This document shows, piece after piece, positions 1-13,689 of a DNA stretch of 64,000 bases; positions within the stretch are counted from its first letter, which is position 1, and every line of letters starts with the position of its first letter. A program made the translations under genes and the position numbers. The notes below the pieces were generated by a model. That model was given only the letters and a program-made list of their open reading frames with translations, searched no databases and had not been told where the DNA came from. The stretch is from Isoperla grammatica (taxonomy: Eukaryota; Arthropoda; Insecta; Plecoptera; Perlodidae). The stretch lies in the NCBI GenBank assembly GCA_945910005.1, contig OX246745.1, positions 7,418,765-7,482,764 on the forward strand. Reading direction: 5' to 3'.

Positions 1-710
1 ACATAGCAAGTAATTACTAAATAATATTCGCCGAGTACAATATTTGTGTAGTTCAATTTACTTTACATAATTATACTACTAATTATGTTACTTCTACTAA
101 TTATATTACTATACATAATTGTAAACATAATTCAAGCTGGGATTGATTGGGAGGGGGAGGGGGGTGGGGGGGGGGGGGTGCTTCTCCCTATATACGTCCA
201 TGCCTACAGTGACGTTTCTTCGCCGAGTACAATATTTGTGTAGTTCACTTATGAGAAGTGTATTATGTTTCACACCTAACACCGGTATGTTCCACTTGTA
301 TTGGATTTACAGTTTAGAGGTGTGTGTCGTTTATGCTAATGTTCCATTGTGAACGAAAATAGCTGTTAACGATAGGCCTAATAACTATGCAATGGCAGAG
401 TCATGTAAGAAACTATGTCAGCACATATCGAGAGCAAACAAACCGAGTGGTTAAAAAATACAAAACAATTCCCAGGTGGAGAAACAAATACCCCGGTAAA
501 AGTTTTCTACTTTCCGTTTTCAAAGAATTCTATGCTCAGATAGTGCGGCAGGCATGTTCGAACAATGCAGACAGTTGCAGTTGCACGTGCCTCCACGGGC
601 ATACTCGTTATGTGTCGACAACATTTGACTGTATTTCCAAAATAAACGAATCAAGAATATACACATATCTCCTATAGGCATTGTGGTTATAATAGACCTC
701 CTTCACGGGG
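1..710. other. AT-rich spacer, no gene recognised
   Basis: No coding feature is supported. A 29-bp sequence beginning TTCGCCGAGTACAATATTTG occurs at 27-55 and again at 219-247 in the same orientation. A G-rich run lies at about 151-179. The short open frames here have no recognisable domain and sit in AT-rich DNA, so I read them as chance. Confidence 0.6.
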
Positions 711-718
711 GCTGTCTG

Positions 719-2146
<1,428 letters not shown>

Positions 2147-2154
2147 GCTGTCTG

Positions 2155-5047
2155 TATAGTTATCGCGCTGTGTATGGTTCAGGACAACTAATAAATAACA
2201 CAAAATATATTTATCATAGTCACCCGTCCAATGTGACAGAAAAATGAATCTATCCTCTAGCTATGTTAGTCTACAGATCGGAGGACGACTGGGGGGCTGG
2301 GGGGGGGGGGGGGGGGGGGCACGACCACTGTTCGCGCACGGGGTCTATAATGGTCTGTTACTTGTACCGAATGTTCAAATGTCCCCCAAATCACAAGAAA
2401 GAAATACTAAAATAACTTGGAATGCTTTGCTGATTTCACTTGCTGACTCAAACATATTTTGGAAAGCAAAAGTGTTCAAGAGTCTGCTCCAGAGGTCCCT
2501 CAAAGTACTCTTTGGCATTTTAACAGCTGTAAATTTAAACACACATTTTTACAACGTTTTTAAAAATAGACACGTCAAGATTATATTGCATTTTCTTGTT
2601 TGTAAGAAGTGCTCCTAGCGTTAAGAGTTGGTTATTCGTGTACTGGTTATGACCCGCTGTCAGCAATTCCGTAAGATGTTCGTTCGTTATGATCATAAGT
2701 TATCGGCCCAAAAAGAAATGACAATCTGCCAAAAAGCGCATATGGTAGAAAACAGAAGTGACTCATTTTGCACTTATTTCACGTCTGGCGCGGTGGTTCT
2801 CAAACTGTGGGGCGCGTAACAGCGAGCACCAGTATATCTGTGTACTATACGCTCAAGCGAGAGCTCATGTTTAGTTAGGTGTAGATCACAGCATGGAGAT
2901 GGTGAGTAATGTCACTATCAGAGAAAGGTACTACAAGGAAATCAATAAAGTAGACAGTGGGGATAATAATATGGGTTGTACGAAACATAAGATTTCCTCT
3001 AAAGAATACAATATAAACATAGAACACAAATTACATAAAGCAATAAAATACAGATCAGAGATCAGTGGCTGGGGGGAAGTTAAAGGGTTTCAAAACCCCC
3101 ATACCCTAAAAGAAAAAAACGAGTGTGAGATAGAAGGAAGAAAAGGAGGAAGGAGAGGAAACTCCAGTTTCTACCTATATTTATGATGTATGAAGAACAT
3201 AAATGAGAAAGGAATGTGTCTTAGAATATATTGGATAACAATAACGGCGTGCACTTCAAATCACTTGCATTGTAACAGAAACAATCCCGGAAGAAAATTA
3301 TCATTTGGCAACAATTTTAATTAGGGAGTGGGACTAGTATATGTGCAACAAAAGTTAAGCTGTTTAAAAATGCAATAATGATAACAATTGTGTGATACAA
3401 TGCTCAAATTGTAGTAAATTTGAACAAACATTAATTTATAATATATATATAATGAAAATAAAAATATATATAATAATAAAATCAATTCAATTCAATGTTA
3501 ATTCCATTTTATTCTCACAAATCAAATACAAAAGTACATATGTACATGTAATACAATACAATAATTACATACAGTGTAGACACTAATAGTAAATACAATT
3601 GTGCAGGTATATTTTTTAGTTGTCAGTGAGAATTCTTGAGTGCGACAAAGTCAGCCCGACTTTGTACTGATTCGTGTACGAGCTTCCTCAATATCACTGC
3701 GACACCCGAATGCCATCACATTCATGCAGCATTGCCGGAAGCTGACGTCAATTATAGATTCACTCAGTAACTGTTGCAATGTAATGCGATTTTATAGAAA
3801 GTTAAGTCTAATAATAAGTACACAATTTTGACAAATTGGCCTACAAGTATGCGGGTAGTTTTAGAAACTATGGAAAGTTCGTATTGATAATCGTAAATGG
3901 ATGGCTATAATGGTACAAGACAATTGTCAATGGAGTAGCCAATGTGTTGAACCTAAGGTCCTAAAGGAGGCGAATCGCCCCCCTCCCCCCTTCTTTGTTT
4001 AACAGTAGTGCCCCCTCTTAATTATGATTTTGGGACAGGGGAGAGGGGGAAGAAGTGCTTTTGTTAAAGTTTTTGCCTAGGTGTGTGTTAAGATTAATTA
4101 AAGCAAATTACATTAAATTAAATTACAATTAAATTGAGTGTTAGAGACACTTTTTGTGCCGCGTCTGTTTTTGCTTGCTTGGTATCCATAGCCACGGGGT
4201 GGACAGGCCTGTGAGTGTACCTATGACTCATGGCTCTGACGTCACTGGCAACCTCTCATGCCTCGAGAGTTATCATTTTTAGTCTAGGAACTACTTGCTG
4301 TACGAAGGTACCCGATACTAAGAAATGTGGTTATGATACGAAATTGTGCAAATCAGATGTTTTATTTGCATTTTGCCGGCAAAGGCGAGGTGTTTATTTT
4401 GGTATTGTTTATTTGCATGACACATTTTGCAAAAAAGTAGTAAACCGTGCCAAAGTGCGGATTATTCAACAAATTAGTGTGATATTAAAAATACATTATA
4501 TACTGGGCTCCAAATAACGAAGCACGTGTGATATCAATATGTTTTAATGATGTAGAAAAGGGTTCCAGTTGCAAGTGGTGACCAGTCTATGCAAAAGGAC
4601 ACACACACACGCATTTCTCGTCTTTCATCCATTAGTAGATTTAAGCCTTTTTTGTCATAATCTAGTTTATTCCAGATTTGTTTACGTTGGTTTGACTTTG
4701 TATTATAATGTTATTGTTTATAAATGTGTTGTTATTTAAATTTATTATGTTACTATGTATATTATATTTGTCCATGTTTACTTTGTTTGTTTTAAATAAC
4801 AGCTTTTGTTTTGTCATTTATAAAATGTTGCTAGTTATATTACCTTGTTAAATGGCTTTATTTTGGTAAATTCGATGCCTGTGCAAAAGTAGGAAATTCA
4901 AGGGATATATTTATTATTTTATATGTATTTATAGTTTATAATAATGATGGCTTAACCAGCAGATAAAAAGCTACTATGTAGCTTTGCGGGCCGCTCAAAC
5001 ACTGTAATTATGTATACTCGATAAATAATTGCAACATTAAGAAAAAA

Positions 5048-5048
<1 letters not shown>
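2155..5048. other. AT-rich spacer, no gene recognised
   Basis: No gene, tRNA or clear transposon end was seen. Local features are a G-run at about 2293-2319, a C-rich then G-rich stretch at 3975-4055, a TGACGTCA palindrome near 4238, a short CA repeat at about 4600-4611, and strongly AT-rich DNA from 4620 to 5048. Open frames of 60-124 codons here show no recognisable domain. Confidence 0.55.

Positions 5049-5125
<77 letters not shown>
5049..5125. repeat. (ATT)n microsatellite
   Basis: A pure ATT trinucleotide array of about 25 copies. It is one of many AAT/ATT arrays in this window. Confidence 0.95.
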
Positions 5126-5489
5126 GAAATCCTAAATTTGAAGCAAGCAATAAATCGATCCACTGCCGGTGTGTCTTCGAAGGTTTGGGGCCTCGTTGAA
5201 GGCGCATCCTATCGGACCAGCATTGATGATACCAGATGAAGATAAGATAAGGCGAACATCCTGCAACGAGTCTTGACCTGAATACTTACACATGGCGATG
5301 TCTACAACAACAACAACAACAACAACAAAAAACACTACACGAAACAAAGTAACAAAGAAGTATTGCGACTTTGTATGATCTTCGCGCGTAGGTTTCGTCA
5401 TACGATGCCTCTATTATTGCAATAATACACACTTGCATAGGAGATTCAACGAACTAACCTTCCAGCTGATTATTCATTCATTGTATTTC

Positions 5490-5570
5490 TCGTCTTCCGT
5501 GCTCGGTTGCTTACGCAATTGAGACGCAGTTTGTAAACAAGGGACTAGGGTTCGAATCCCGCGTCATACA
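5490..5570 (+). mobile_element. tRNA-like (SINE head-like) sequence
   Basis: GGGTTCGAATCCC (about 5548-5560) is a near-perfect RNA polymerase III B box. Upstream, CTCGGTTGCTTACGCAATTGAG has the spacing and look of a D-arm or A box. The sequence lies directly before the 73-bp minisatellite that starts near 5579. It may be a decayed tRNA-derived SINE head. No full cloverleaf was demonstrated. Confidence 0.5.
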
Positions 5571-5578
5571 GATTCTTT

Positions 5579-6235
5579 CACAATCGTTCTGCGACGTACG
5601 TGTGGTATCGATAGTGTCACTGAATAAATAGTGACTCTGACACAATCGTTCTGCGACCTGATCGATCATATCTACGTGTGGTATCGATAGTGTCACTGAA
5701 TTAAATAGTGACATCTGACACAATCGTTCTGCGACCTAATCGATTATCTACGTGTGGTATCGATAGCGTCACTGAATAAATAGTGACTCTGACACAATCG
5801 TTCTGCGACCTAATCGATTATCTACGTGTGGTATCGATAGCGGCACTGAATAAATAGTGACTGACACAATCGTTCTGCGAACTGATCGATCATCTACGTG
5901 TGATATCGATAGCGTCACTGAATAAATAGTGATAGACACAATCGTTCTGCGACCTAATCGATCATATACGTGTGGTATCGATAGCGTCACTGAATAAATA
6001 CTAAATAGTGACTGACACAATCGTTCTGCGACCTAATCGATCATCTACGTGTGGTATCGATAGCGTCACTGAATAAATAGTGACTCTGGCACAATCGTTC
6101 TGCGACCTAATCGATCATCTACGTGTGGTATCGATAGCGTCACTGAATATATAGTGACTCTGACACAATCGTTCTACGACCTGATCGATCATCTACGTGT
6201 GGTATCGATAGCGTCACTGAATAAATAGTGACATA
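5579..6235. repeat. Minisatellite, about 73-bp unit, nine copies
   Basis: The phrase CACAATCGTTCTGCGA recurs near 5579, 5641, 5719, 5793, 5865, 5938, 6016, 6090 and 6163. Each unit also has ATCGAT palindromes, an ACGTGTGGTATCGATAG segment, and a small hairpin TCACT...AGTGA around GAATAAAT. The first copy is shorter because it lacks the CTAATCGAT part. Unit length varies from about 62 to 78 bp through small indels. The short minus-strand open frames over it are repeats of the unit, not genes. Confidence 0.95.
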
Positions 6236-6385
6236 AATACACTAATTATTCTAATCACTATCATCGTCATTATCATTATTATGAAAATTACGATTTCTAT
6301 CCACATGTGTAAGTGCAGCCATTTTTTTTTTTTTTTACTATGTAATATACATCATTTTATGTTGTGAAATAAAGCAGAGTAAAGA

Positions 6386-6500
6386 AAACCGATCCCGCTG
6401 GGAATCGAACCCAGATCTCGCACTTGCCATTACTGTATAGCTTAGTGGAGTGCCCGACCGGCAAGCAGAAGACCTGAGTTCGATTCCCAGCGGCGTATTT
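6386..6500. mobile_element. Inverted pair of tRNA-like sequences
   Basis: The plus-strand part (about 6436-6498) has an A-box-like TAGCTTAGTGGAG and a B box GTTCGATTCCC, and is followed by a T-run from 6499. The left part (6393-6427) is an inverted copy of its 3' half (GGGAATCGAACCC); the two 34-bp arms match at about 28 positions. The sequence resembles the tRNA-like element at 50409-50490, sharing CGGCAAG...GAGACCTGGGTTCGATTCC, so the two are probably one SINE family. The pair could form a long hairpin RNA if transcribed. Confidence 0.65.
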
Positions 6501-6833
6501 TTTTTTTTAATTTTTACTTTCTGTCTTATGTTACATCATATAACTCCATAGCGACTTTTCACTCCATTCTCAATAGCAAACTGTCCCGTAAGGAAAGCAG
6601 TAAAATGAGCACTACTTTTGTTATTTAAACTTTCTCATACATTAGGATCATCCAATTCTTTTCTTGAAAGCCTGTGGGCTCGTTGACGAGTGGAGCTACT
6701 TTCGCAACTCTTTACTGTGCTTGTCCAAATAAGATGTACTGACATTAATAACTTCACGTCACAAAAATGATGGCATACGAAGGAAATTATGAGTTCAATG
6801 AAGAAAGTAGAAAATACTTATCAGTTCAGTGCT

Positions 6834-6876
6834 ATGATATGTAACACCTATAGTTGGCATAGGTGTTACATATCAT
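6834..6876. repeat. 18-bp perfect hairpin
   Basis: ATGATATGTAACACCTAT is followed after 7 bases by its exact inverse complement. It lies just left of a hAT-type end at 6882. It may be part of a small foldback insertion, but no target-site duplication was resolved. Confidence 0.75.
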
Positions 6877-6881
6877 TAGTT

Positions 6882-7010
6882 CAGTGGCGTAGCAAGCGAT
6901 GTATTTTGGGGAGGTAATAATCAGTAATAATCAGGGGACAAATCTCGCTGGGAGGAAGGCTCCGTGGCAAGGAGGGGGGGGGGGGGGGGGGGGGGGCAGG
7001 GGCCTATGTT
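6882..7010 (+). mobile_element. Solo hAT-type transposon end
   Basis: CAGTGGCGTAGCAAGC matches the CAGTGGCGTA terminus seen at 719. A long G-run follows at about 6974-6996. I found no matching inverse end with an 8-bp duplication, so this is a partial element or one whose far end has decayed. Confidence 0.45.
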
Positions 7011-8278
7011 TGCACAGCAGGTAATGATAATATGTTTGTAATGGTGTTTGCGTTTTAGACGGAGTATACGGGTATATGCTGAATGGGATAAATACACCAG
7101 AATAGATATTAATGTCAATTTAACACCACTTTGTATGCTGGTAATTATTTTTATTGGAAAGATAAACATAAAAGAGTGTTTTAAAGGTTATTAAATCACA
7201 AATGTGAGGGATCCAATGCCACAATAGTATCAATATATTATTGATATTTAGCCAGCAATACTTTTTGAAGCATATACAGTCTTACAGAATAATTAGTTCA
7301 AATGTGATTTTTTCGTGATTTCGCCAGTCAACTTTATATATATTTATATTACTAACAGTGCTGTTATTTATATGTATTTATGTATCGTGCATTTGTTTCT
7401 ATACGCATAATTATAACTGGTATGTAGTGGGACCTTGTGTACACGCTATTGCAAGCATAGATAACAAATTAACCATGCAGTGTAATTAATTATCTGTGAT
7501 GCAAGAGTATTTACAAGATATCTCTCATGATTCATGAAGCACCGTGTTCTGGGATTGAGTCCTTAAAAGTTCCTTCCCAATAAAATATATCATTTAGTTA
7601 GACATTTGAATAGACAAGATAATAAAACACCCTCAAGTCACCGTTGTCAATGACGACCAAATACCGTGTATTCACTTCGTACCGGAAGCAATAGGCCTAC
7701 ACACGTGTCTATCTTTCTCCCCAGGTAGCGCTAGTTGTCGCCATAGCACTGAATGACGTCAATGCGATGCTACAGACATGACGTGGGCTGGGCTGCCCCA
7801 CATCTCAGAATGAGAATAATCGGATTTTGTAGACGGTGAAATTGGAAGATGTATTTTCATTACACAATTCTGAAAAATAAATACGATATACCCCCCGCAC
7901 AGATTTTATCAAATAGATATTACTTTGAGCAACGAACTGGAAAGTTGTCTCTGGGGGTTAGTTGGACTCAAATTTATTTCTAGTTAAATACAAATACATT
8001 ACAAAATATATTTTATAAATTAATATAACAATGCCATCTGAAGACAACGGGTGCACATGTTTAGATAAAGACGTTTAGACGTGTTTAGAGTTTAGAGTTA
8101 GACAATCATCAATGATGGTAGAAACCCTCCCTTATAAATACAGAATGTGTATTTGATACGGAGGACATAATATGTTCTTGCTTTTGTTTACTATCTTTAT
8201 CATCCAAGCTCCCCATTTAAGTTTATAATCGACAGATAGAGTAGCAGAAAAGTCATAGCAAACATACACTCCAATCCA
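7010..8278. other. Spacer, no gene recognised
   Basis: AT-rich DNA with no recognisable coding or RNA gene. A denser patch at about 7640-7800 has a TGACGTCA palindrome (near 7754) and several GACG motifs. These could be CRE-like sites or coincidence; no adjacent gene supports a promoter call. Confidence 0.5.
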
Positions 8279-8280
8279 AT

Positions 8281-8692
<412 letters not shown>

Positions 8693-11029
8693 CAATCATT
8701 CGCAAACTGAAAAACCGTTGTGATATAATCAGGACACGCTCGGTCGGTACTTTGCGCTAATTGCAGACTTCATACACATATAGACACTCAATAGCCGATT
8801 CTTGGAAGCTGTTGGCGGATGATTGGACACAAGTGACGCTAATTGCCAATTGGCAACCTTGTAGTGTAAAGCTCGATCCCCTGTCATCGTCACTTACAGA
8901 GTTAGTACTTCGTTGCAATTGCCTTATTATTGCCCGGTCAACGATTGATAAAAATATTACAAAGGAAATGTTATGGGATGGGGAGGTATCCAATAACATA
9001 ATTGGTTGCAAGGTTGCACAAGGAAAAGTAATGAGCTGAATCATATAATAAAACATTGTGTATCAATGATTCCTGCTTGTATAATATATAATGAGAGTAA
9101 TAAGAGAGCATTAAGTGGCGCATGTAAGATGGCTCTGAAATAATAGTTGTATCGTTATCTGTTAACAACACGCACATACTGTAAGCTGCTCACAATCTAC
9201 ACAGTGTCTCTAATCTAGCCACAACCACTTCCCACAATATTGCCTTTGCACTAACCTTCAAATGATACCTGGTTTGAGCTTGAAACTGTTTTCTGTTGAA
9301 CTTGGTAGATTGTCTCGTCGAAAACCACCAATTATTAAGAAGTAAGATTATCTTTAAATAATTTAAATATTTTAAATACTTTAAGTGTAGGTACGATGGA
9401 GATAGTAAAGTAGAAAGACGGTTGCTGTTTGAAGTCCATTCTTGTTGTGCATCTGAAAGCAAGATACCAGGATTTGAACTTCAATTTGGGGATTCTATTG
9501 TTTGTGTTTCATTATTTTGATTTTGAGTGAGATGGTATATATCAGTGATTAGTTTATGAGTAGTGACCCCCCCCCCCTTGTTTTTAACCCCCCCCCTCTC
9601 CTCACCATCATTCCACATACAAAAAAGAACAAGGCAGCTCAACGTTGTTTACGAATGTTTTCAGATGTTACACGAAACGTCAATTCAATTCAACTTCAAT
9701 TTCAATTTGTGATCATTTTATTCTAAAAATAAATCCACCACAAAATACAAAAATCATATTTATGAACGTACGAATAATATATAATATAAAGTGTACAGAA
9801 AAACAAACTGAAAACTTAATTTGGGAAGACGGTGTAAAGAAAAAATCCTTATGTTCGGGCTGACAAGTCACACATGTGTTTTAACATAAACAGACACTCC
9901 GTGGGAAAATTAATACTAATAAGCACAAAAAAGTAAAGAAAAAATTAGGTAGGGCCTAATACTTTATATTATACAAATCTATATATCCATACATAACACA
10001 CCCACATGCTTCGCATTCTTTACCCCGTATCAACATCTAAAACTTACTAACTGGGATTCGATTATTATTATTGATTGATTATAAGTTGCTTAACGTCGAC
10101 TCAATTGCAGTAGGTCATATGACATCTGCCTCTTTGTACAGCTATTTATTTTAAATGCTTGTAATTGAAATTTGAATACGTCTCTTTTTGTGACATCACA
10201 GTTCACATTATACAATCTGGGGATGAACAATTACAAAAACAAACTATTTTGTTTTAGGAAGTGACTGTACCGGAATCTTAGCCTAAAAAGACGGAAGGAG
10301 CCAAGGAAGGTTGTAGAGTTACTCAATTGAGTATCCACCAGTAGCTTTAATCAACAATTAGATACACACAGAACTCATTAAATAACTGTACAGTGCATAA
10401 ATTAACTTCCATATTAGTATGGGCCTTGCATCATAGCGCTTCTATGATATAATGGATGTTTTCTATGGCGTACCATGCTCATAATGTCATAGACTATGGT
10501 ATTATGACATATCAATTGAGCTCACTTATTCTTGGTTCGAGCAATACATGCGCCGTGAGAGTGTTCTTATCAGTAGCGCAATTTAGCCACTCATGAATGC
10601 GTAGAGACTGATGTTTTTCGTAAAAGTGATTAAAGCGACAGGTCTCAGATTTCAGCAAATTTATAATTTCTTGAGAAATTATGTAAACATCGGTGTTAAT
10701 AATTAAACAATTAAGATGAATTTGTGCGAAAATCGACCATTTGAACGAAAAATCGATTTAAGTCAATTCAAGTTTTAAATGCGAATTTGAAGCAAAATTG
10801 GCTAATTTTGTCAATTTATACAAGTTACTTGTGGGCCACGTTGTACAATATATAAAGCCGGAACGTATTACCGGTATTACTGTGTTGCCAATCAAATGGT
10901 GGCACCTGTACTACTGTTCTTCTAATTAGAAACTAATTACCTCAGTATCATTTCAGTATTTTATTTTTGTCTTCTGAAAAATGTGGTTCCTATAGCGGTC
11001 CCAGCGAAAGTATTCAGATGCTTAAGACA
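8693..11029. other. Spacer, no gene recognised
   Basis: No gene was identified. Short overlapping open frames on both strands at 8757-9056 have no known motif. C-runs lie at about 9567-9595. A weak minus-strand B-box-like CAGGATTTGAAC occurs near 9468. AT-rich throughout. Confidence 0.5.
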
Positions 11030-11030
11030 C

Positions 11031-11154
11031 AGCCGAGTCCAAGGTGACAACTTAATTTTCTACTTCGCTAATTCCTACCATTCAATCTAAACAGGTGCAT
11101 TGGGGATCATTTAAGACCTTCCGTTGGTTACCTGTAACGGTGGGTGTGGCCCTA
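11031..11154. repeat. Dispersed repeat E1, copy 1
   Basis: About 124 bp from CAGCCGAGTCCAAGGTGACA to GGTGGGTGTGGCC is repeated at 13564-13687 in the same orientation with only a few differences. No terminal inverted repeat or coding content is visible, so the class is unknown (SINE-like or other short interspersed repeat). Confidence 0.85.
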
Positions 11155-11324
11155 GGGAGAGGGTCCTGCATTACTAAGCAAACATTAAAAATCATCACAC
11201 TTTTTTTGTATCTAAGCCTAGCCCTTCTTGGTAAAGCAAACACCTGAAGACTAAGCCTATCAAATAAGCAACATTACTTGCTACCTTTGATTAGATGTCT
11301 AGGGCGTTAAGGGAACCCTAGAGC

Positions 11325-11720
11325 CTACGTAGGCCTAGGCCAAAACCAACAGGTCTACATGTTGCTCAAAGCATCTCCTTAAGCCTAGGCCTAGGCCTAC
11401 CCATGTATCGGGCCTACGACTAGAAACATCCAGGCACCTATTATTACCTACATGTTGCTCAAAGCATCTCCTCAGGCCTAGGTCTAGGCCTTACCATGTA
11501 TCGGGCCTACGACTAGAAAACCCAGGCACGTTACCTACATGTTGCTCCAAGGATCCCCTCAGGGCCTAGGCCTAGGCCTACCCATGTATTGGGCCTAGGA
11601 CTAGGAAAGCCCAGCACCTATTATTACCTACATGTTGCTCAAGGCATCTTCTTAAGCCAAGGCCTAGGCCTACCCCTATATTTGGCCTACGACTAGGAAA
11701 GCCAAGGCACCTATTAGCTG
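11325..11720. repeat. GGCCTA-rich minisatellite, about 93-bp unit, four copies
   Basis: Four copies start near CTACATGTTGCTC at about 11354, 11448, 11535 and 11628. Each has one to three AGGCCTAGGCCT palindromes, then ATGTATCGGGCCTACGACTAG. Copies differ by substitutions and short indels (periods about 94, 87 and 93). Confidence 0.92.
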
Positions 11721-12850
11721 GCATTGGGTTTTTAGTTCCTTCAAACTCAATGACGAAGTCGTCTCTGAAGACCTATGCTTATACCAATGATTATGTAGAA
11801 TTGATCTTTTATTCACTTACTTGTAAAACTACCACGGATTTTCGTTAAGCTGTTAAAGCAATTATACGCAGGGTAGCAGAGCAACATTCAACCATATTCG
11901 GAATTGCCTGCTGTTTCCACTAAAAAAAGGCGGACTCTTAGTTGTTCAATTTGCATCCACGTCACTAGCGCTGTATGTGAGTTTAGGGAAAAGATGTACT
12001 ACTACTATTCCAATGTTTTTGCTGATGACACCTGGTGGCGCGCTCCATCCTCAACGCGGCGAACTGTAGAACTTTTAACATTGCGTTGCCCCAATCTCAT
12101 TTTTTTCAGCACTTCACGGCTCGTTTCGGGTATTTAAACGCAAAAATGTTTCACATGGCTACGCTTGTAACCTGCTTCATATTGGTCCTCGAAATTTTAT
12201 AAGGCAAGCGGGATAAATTGATTCGCCATTCAATCTGCTGAGTAGTGAGACAAAAGTTAGCCCTACACGGTGCGGGGGTGACCCGATACATAGGACCTCG
12301 GCCGAAAAAGTAGTTTACTCGCTGCTCGCTGCTCCCTGCCGCTGAACGCTTTTTCATTTGCCGTTTCATAACACGAAACTAATTTTTGAAACGCCCGGCG
12401 AAAGCTGGGCACAGAATCTCTGGTGAAACTGTGGGGTTAGGATTGCTGATGCTAACTCGGGAACCTCAAGTAGGCTTTCCCTTGGGAGTGTTAGAATCCT
12501 TGAATCCTTGGTTAGGACAGGGTTCCTATCAATAATGTTACATGTGTCACACATTGCCAGAACATGTTTAAATCCATAGTCTTAAAAGCAAAGGGTTTGT
12601 AAAATAATTGCCAGTAGCAACAATAATTACAGTATATTTATTTTTTATTTCTCGTTTCTATTCTGTTGCATTATTTTATTTTTACAACATGTAAATGGAT
12701 ATATTTTATATTTCATTTGTATTGTAATGTTTTTTTCTTTGGACCCACTCCGCTGGTCTAGCGGCAAATTATGCATCTCTAGGATGAATAATAATATTAA
12801 TTATTATCACATAAATGTTATAGTAAAAAAAAAAGATAATAACAATAATA
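11721..12850. other. Spacer, no gene recognised
   Basis: Less AT-rich at 11890-12480, with overlapping short open frames on both strands, but no recognisable domain, RNA gene or repeat boundary. The 12550-12850 part is strongly AT-rich. Confidence 0.45.
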
Positions 12851-12861
12851 ATGATAGTACC

Positions 12862-12940
<79 letters not shown>

Positions 12941-12958
12941 AAAAATAATAATAATAAT

Positions 12959-13012
<54 letters not shown>

Positions 13013-13014
13013 AA
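12862..13014. repeat. (AAT)n microsatellite
   Basis: Trinucleotide array of about 50 copies with a few AAA or TTA interruptions. The poly-Asn open frame over it is an artefact. Confidence 0.96.
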
Positions 13015-13339
13015 TAAAATATCAAGGCCTGTCTTGCCGAAGAATCAAACTATGATTGATAAAAAGTTTTTAAAGATAACTTTTAGTTGCAACAATACAA
13101 CAACACAAAGCCTACTATAATCAATCTCTATTTATTGCAAATATTACCGAAAACAACCAAGAACTTGCAAACCTTGGCCACTACTCAATGAATAAATACG
13201 TACCTTATTCGTTCTATATTCCCGACATATCCACGCCATTATTCTGCGAGCCTAAACGTAAAGCGAATCATTCTAATACGGATTATTAGAGTGAATGGCC
13301 ATTAAAAAACTCCTCAGTACTAATGACTGTAATTTTATA

Positions 13340-13512
13340 AGGTAATATAACAATGAAATTGTCCATTAAGAACATTGGACCAACGAAAAATTCATAAAAA
13401 AGAGCACTTAATTCTCTACAGGATGAAATATTTGTAATTACATTTGGGACAATTTAAACACTTTTTAAAGCAATTTTTACAGAACGAGATCGGGAGTTCT
13501 GCAGGCTAGCAC
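13340..13512. repeat. Dispersed repeat E2, copy 1
   Basis: Shares long matching stretches with 24728-24897 in the same orientation, for example TTTGGGACAATTTAAACAC and GGGAGTTC near its right end. Identity is lower than for E1, so this is an older family. No coding content. Confidence 0.7.
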
Positions 13513-13563
13513 ACAATGACACATTGTATAGTTGTCCCAACGATAGTATGTTTATGCTTATGA

Positions 13564-13687
13564 TACAGCCGAGTCCAAGGTGACAACTTAATTTTCTACT
13601 TCGCTAATTCCTACCATTTAATCTAAACAGGTCCATTGGGGACAATTTAAGACCTTCCGTTGGTTACCTGTAACGGTGGGTGTGGCC
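13564..13687. repeat. Dispersed repeat E1, copy 2
   Basis: Second copy of the 124-bp repeat at 11031-11154. The flanking sequences differ completely, which places the repeat edges close to these coordinates. Confidence 0.85.
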
Positions 13688-13689
13688 AA

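Noticed and set aside
5579..6235. Minisatellite with regular spacing as a CRISPR array
   Set aside because: The whole 73-bp unit repeats, with no unique spacers between short repeats, and the DNA is eukaryotic.
7738..7800. TGACGTCA and GACG motifs as a CRE-type promoter
   Set aside because: Similar TGACGTCA sites occur at 4238, 21328 and 39574 without any adjacent gene, so the motif alone is not informative.
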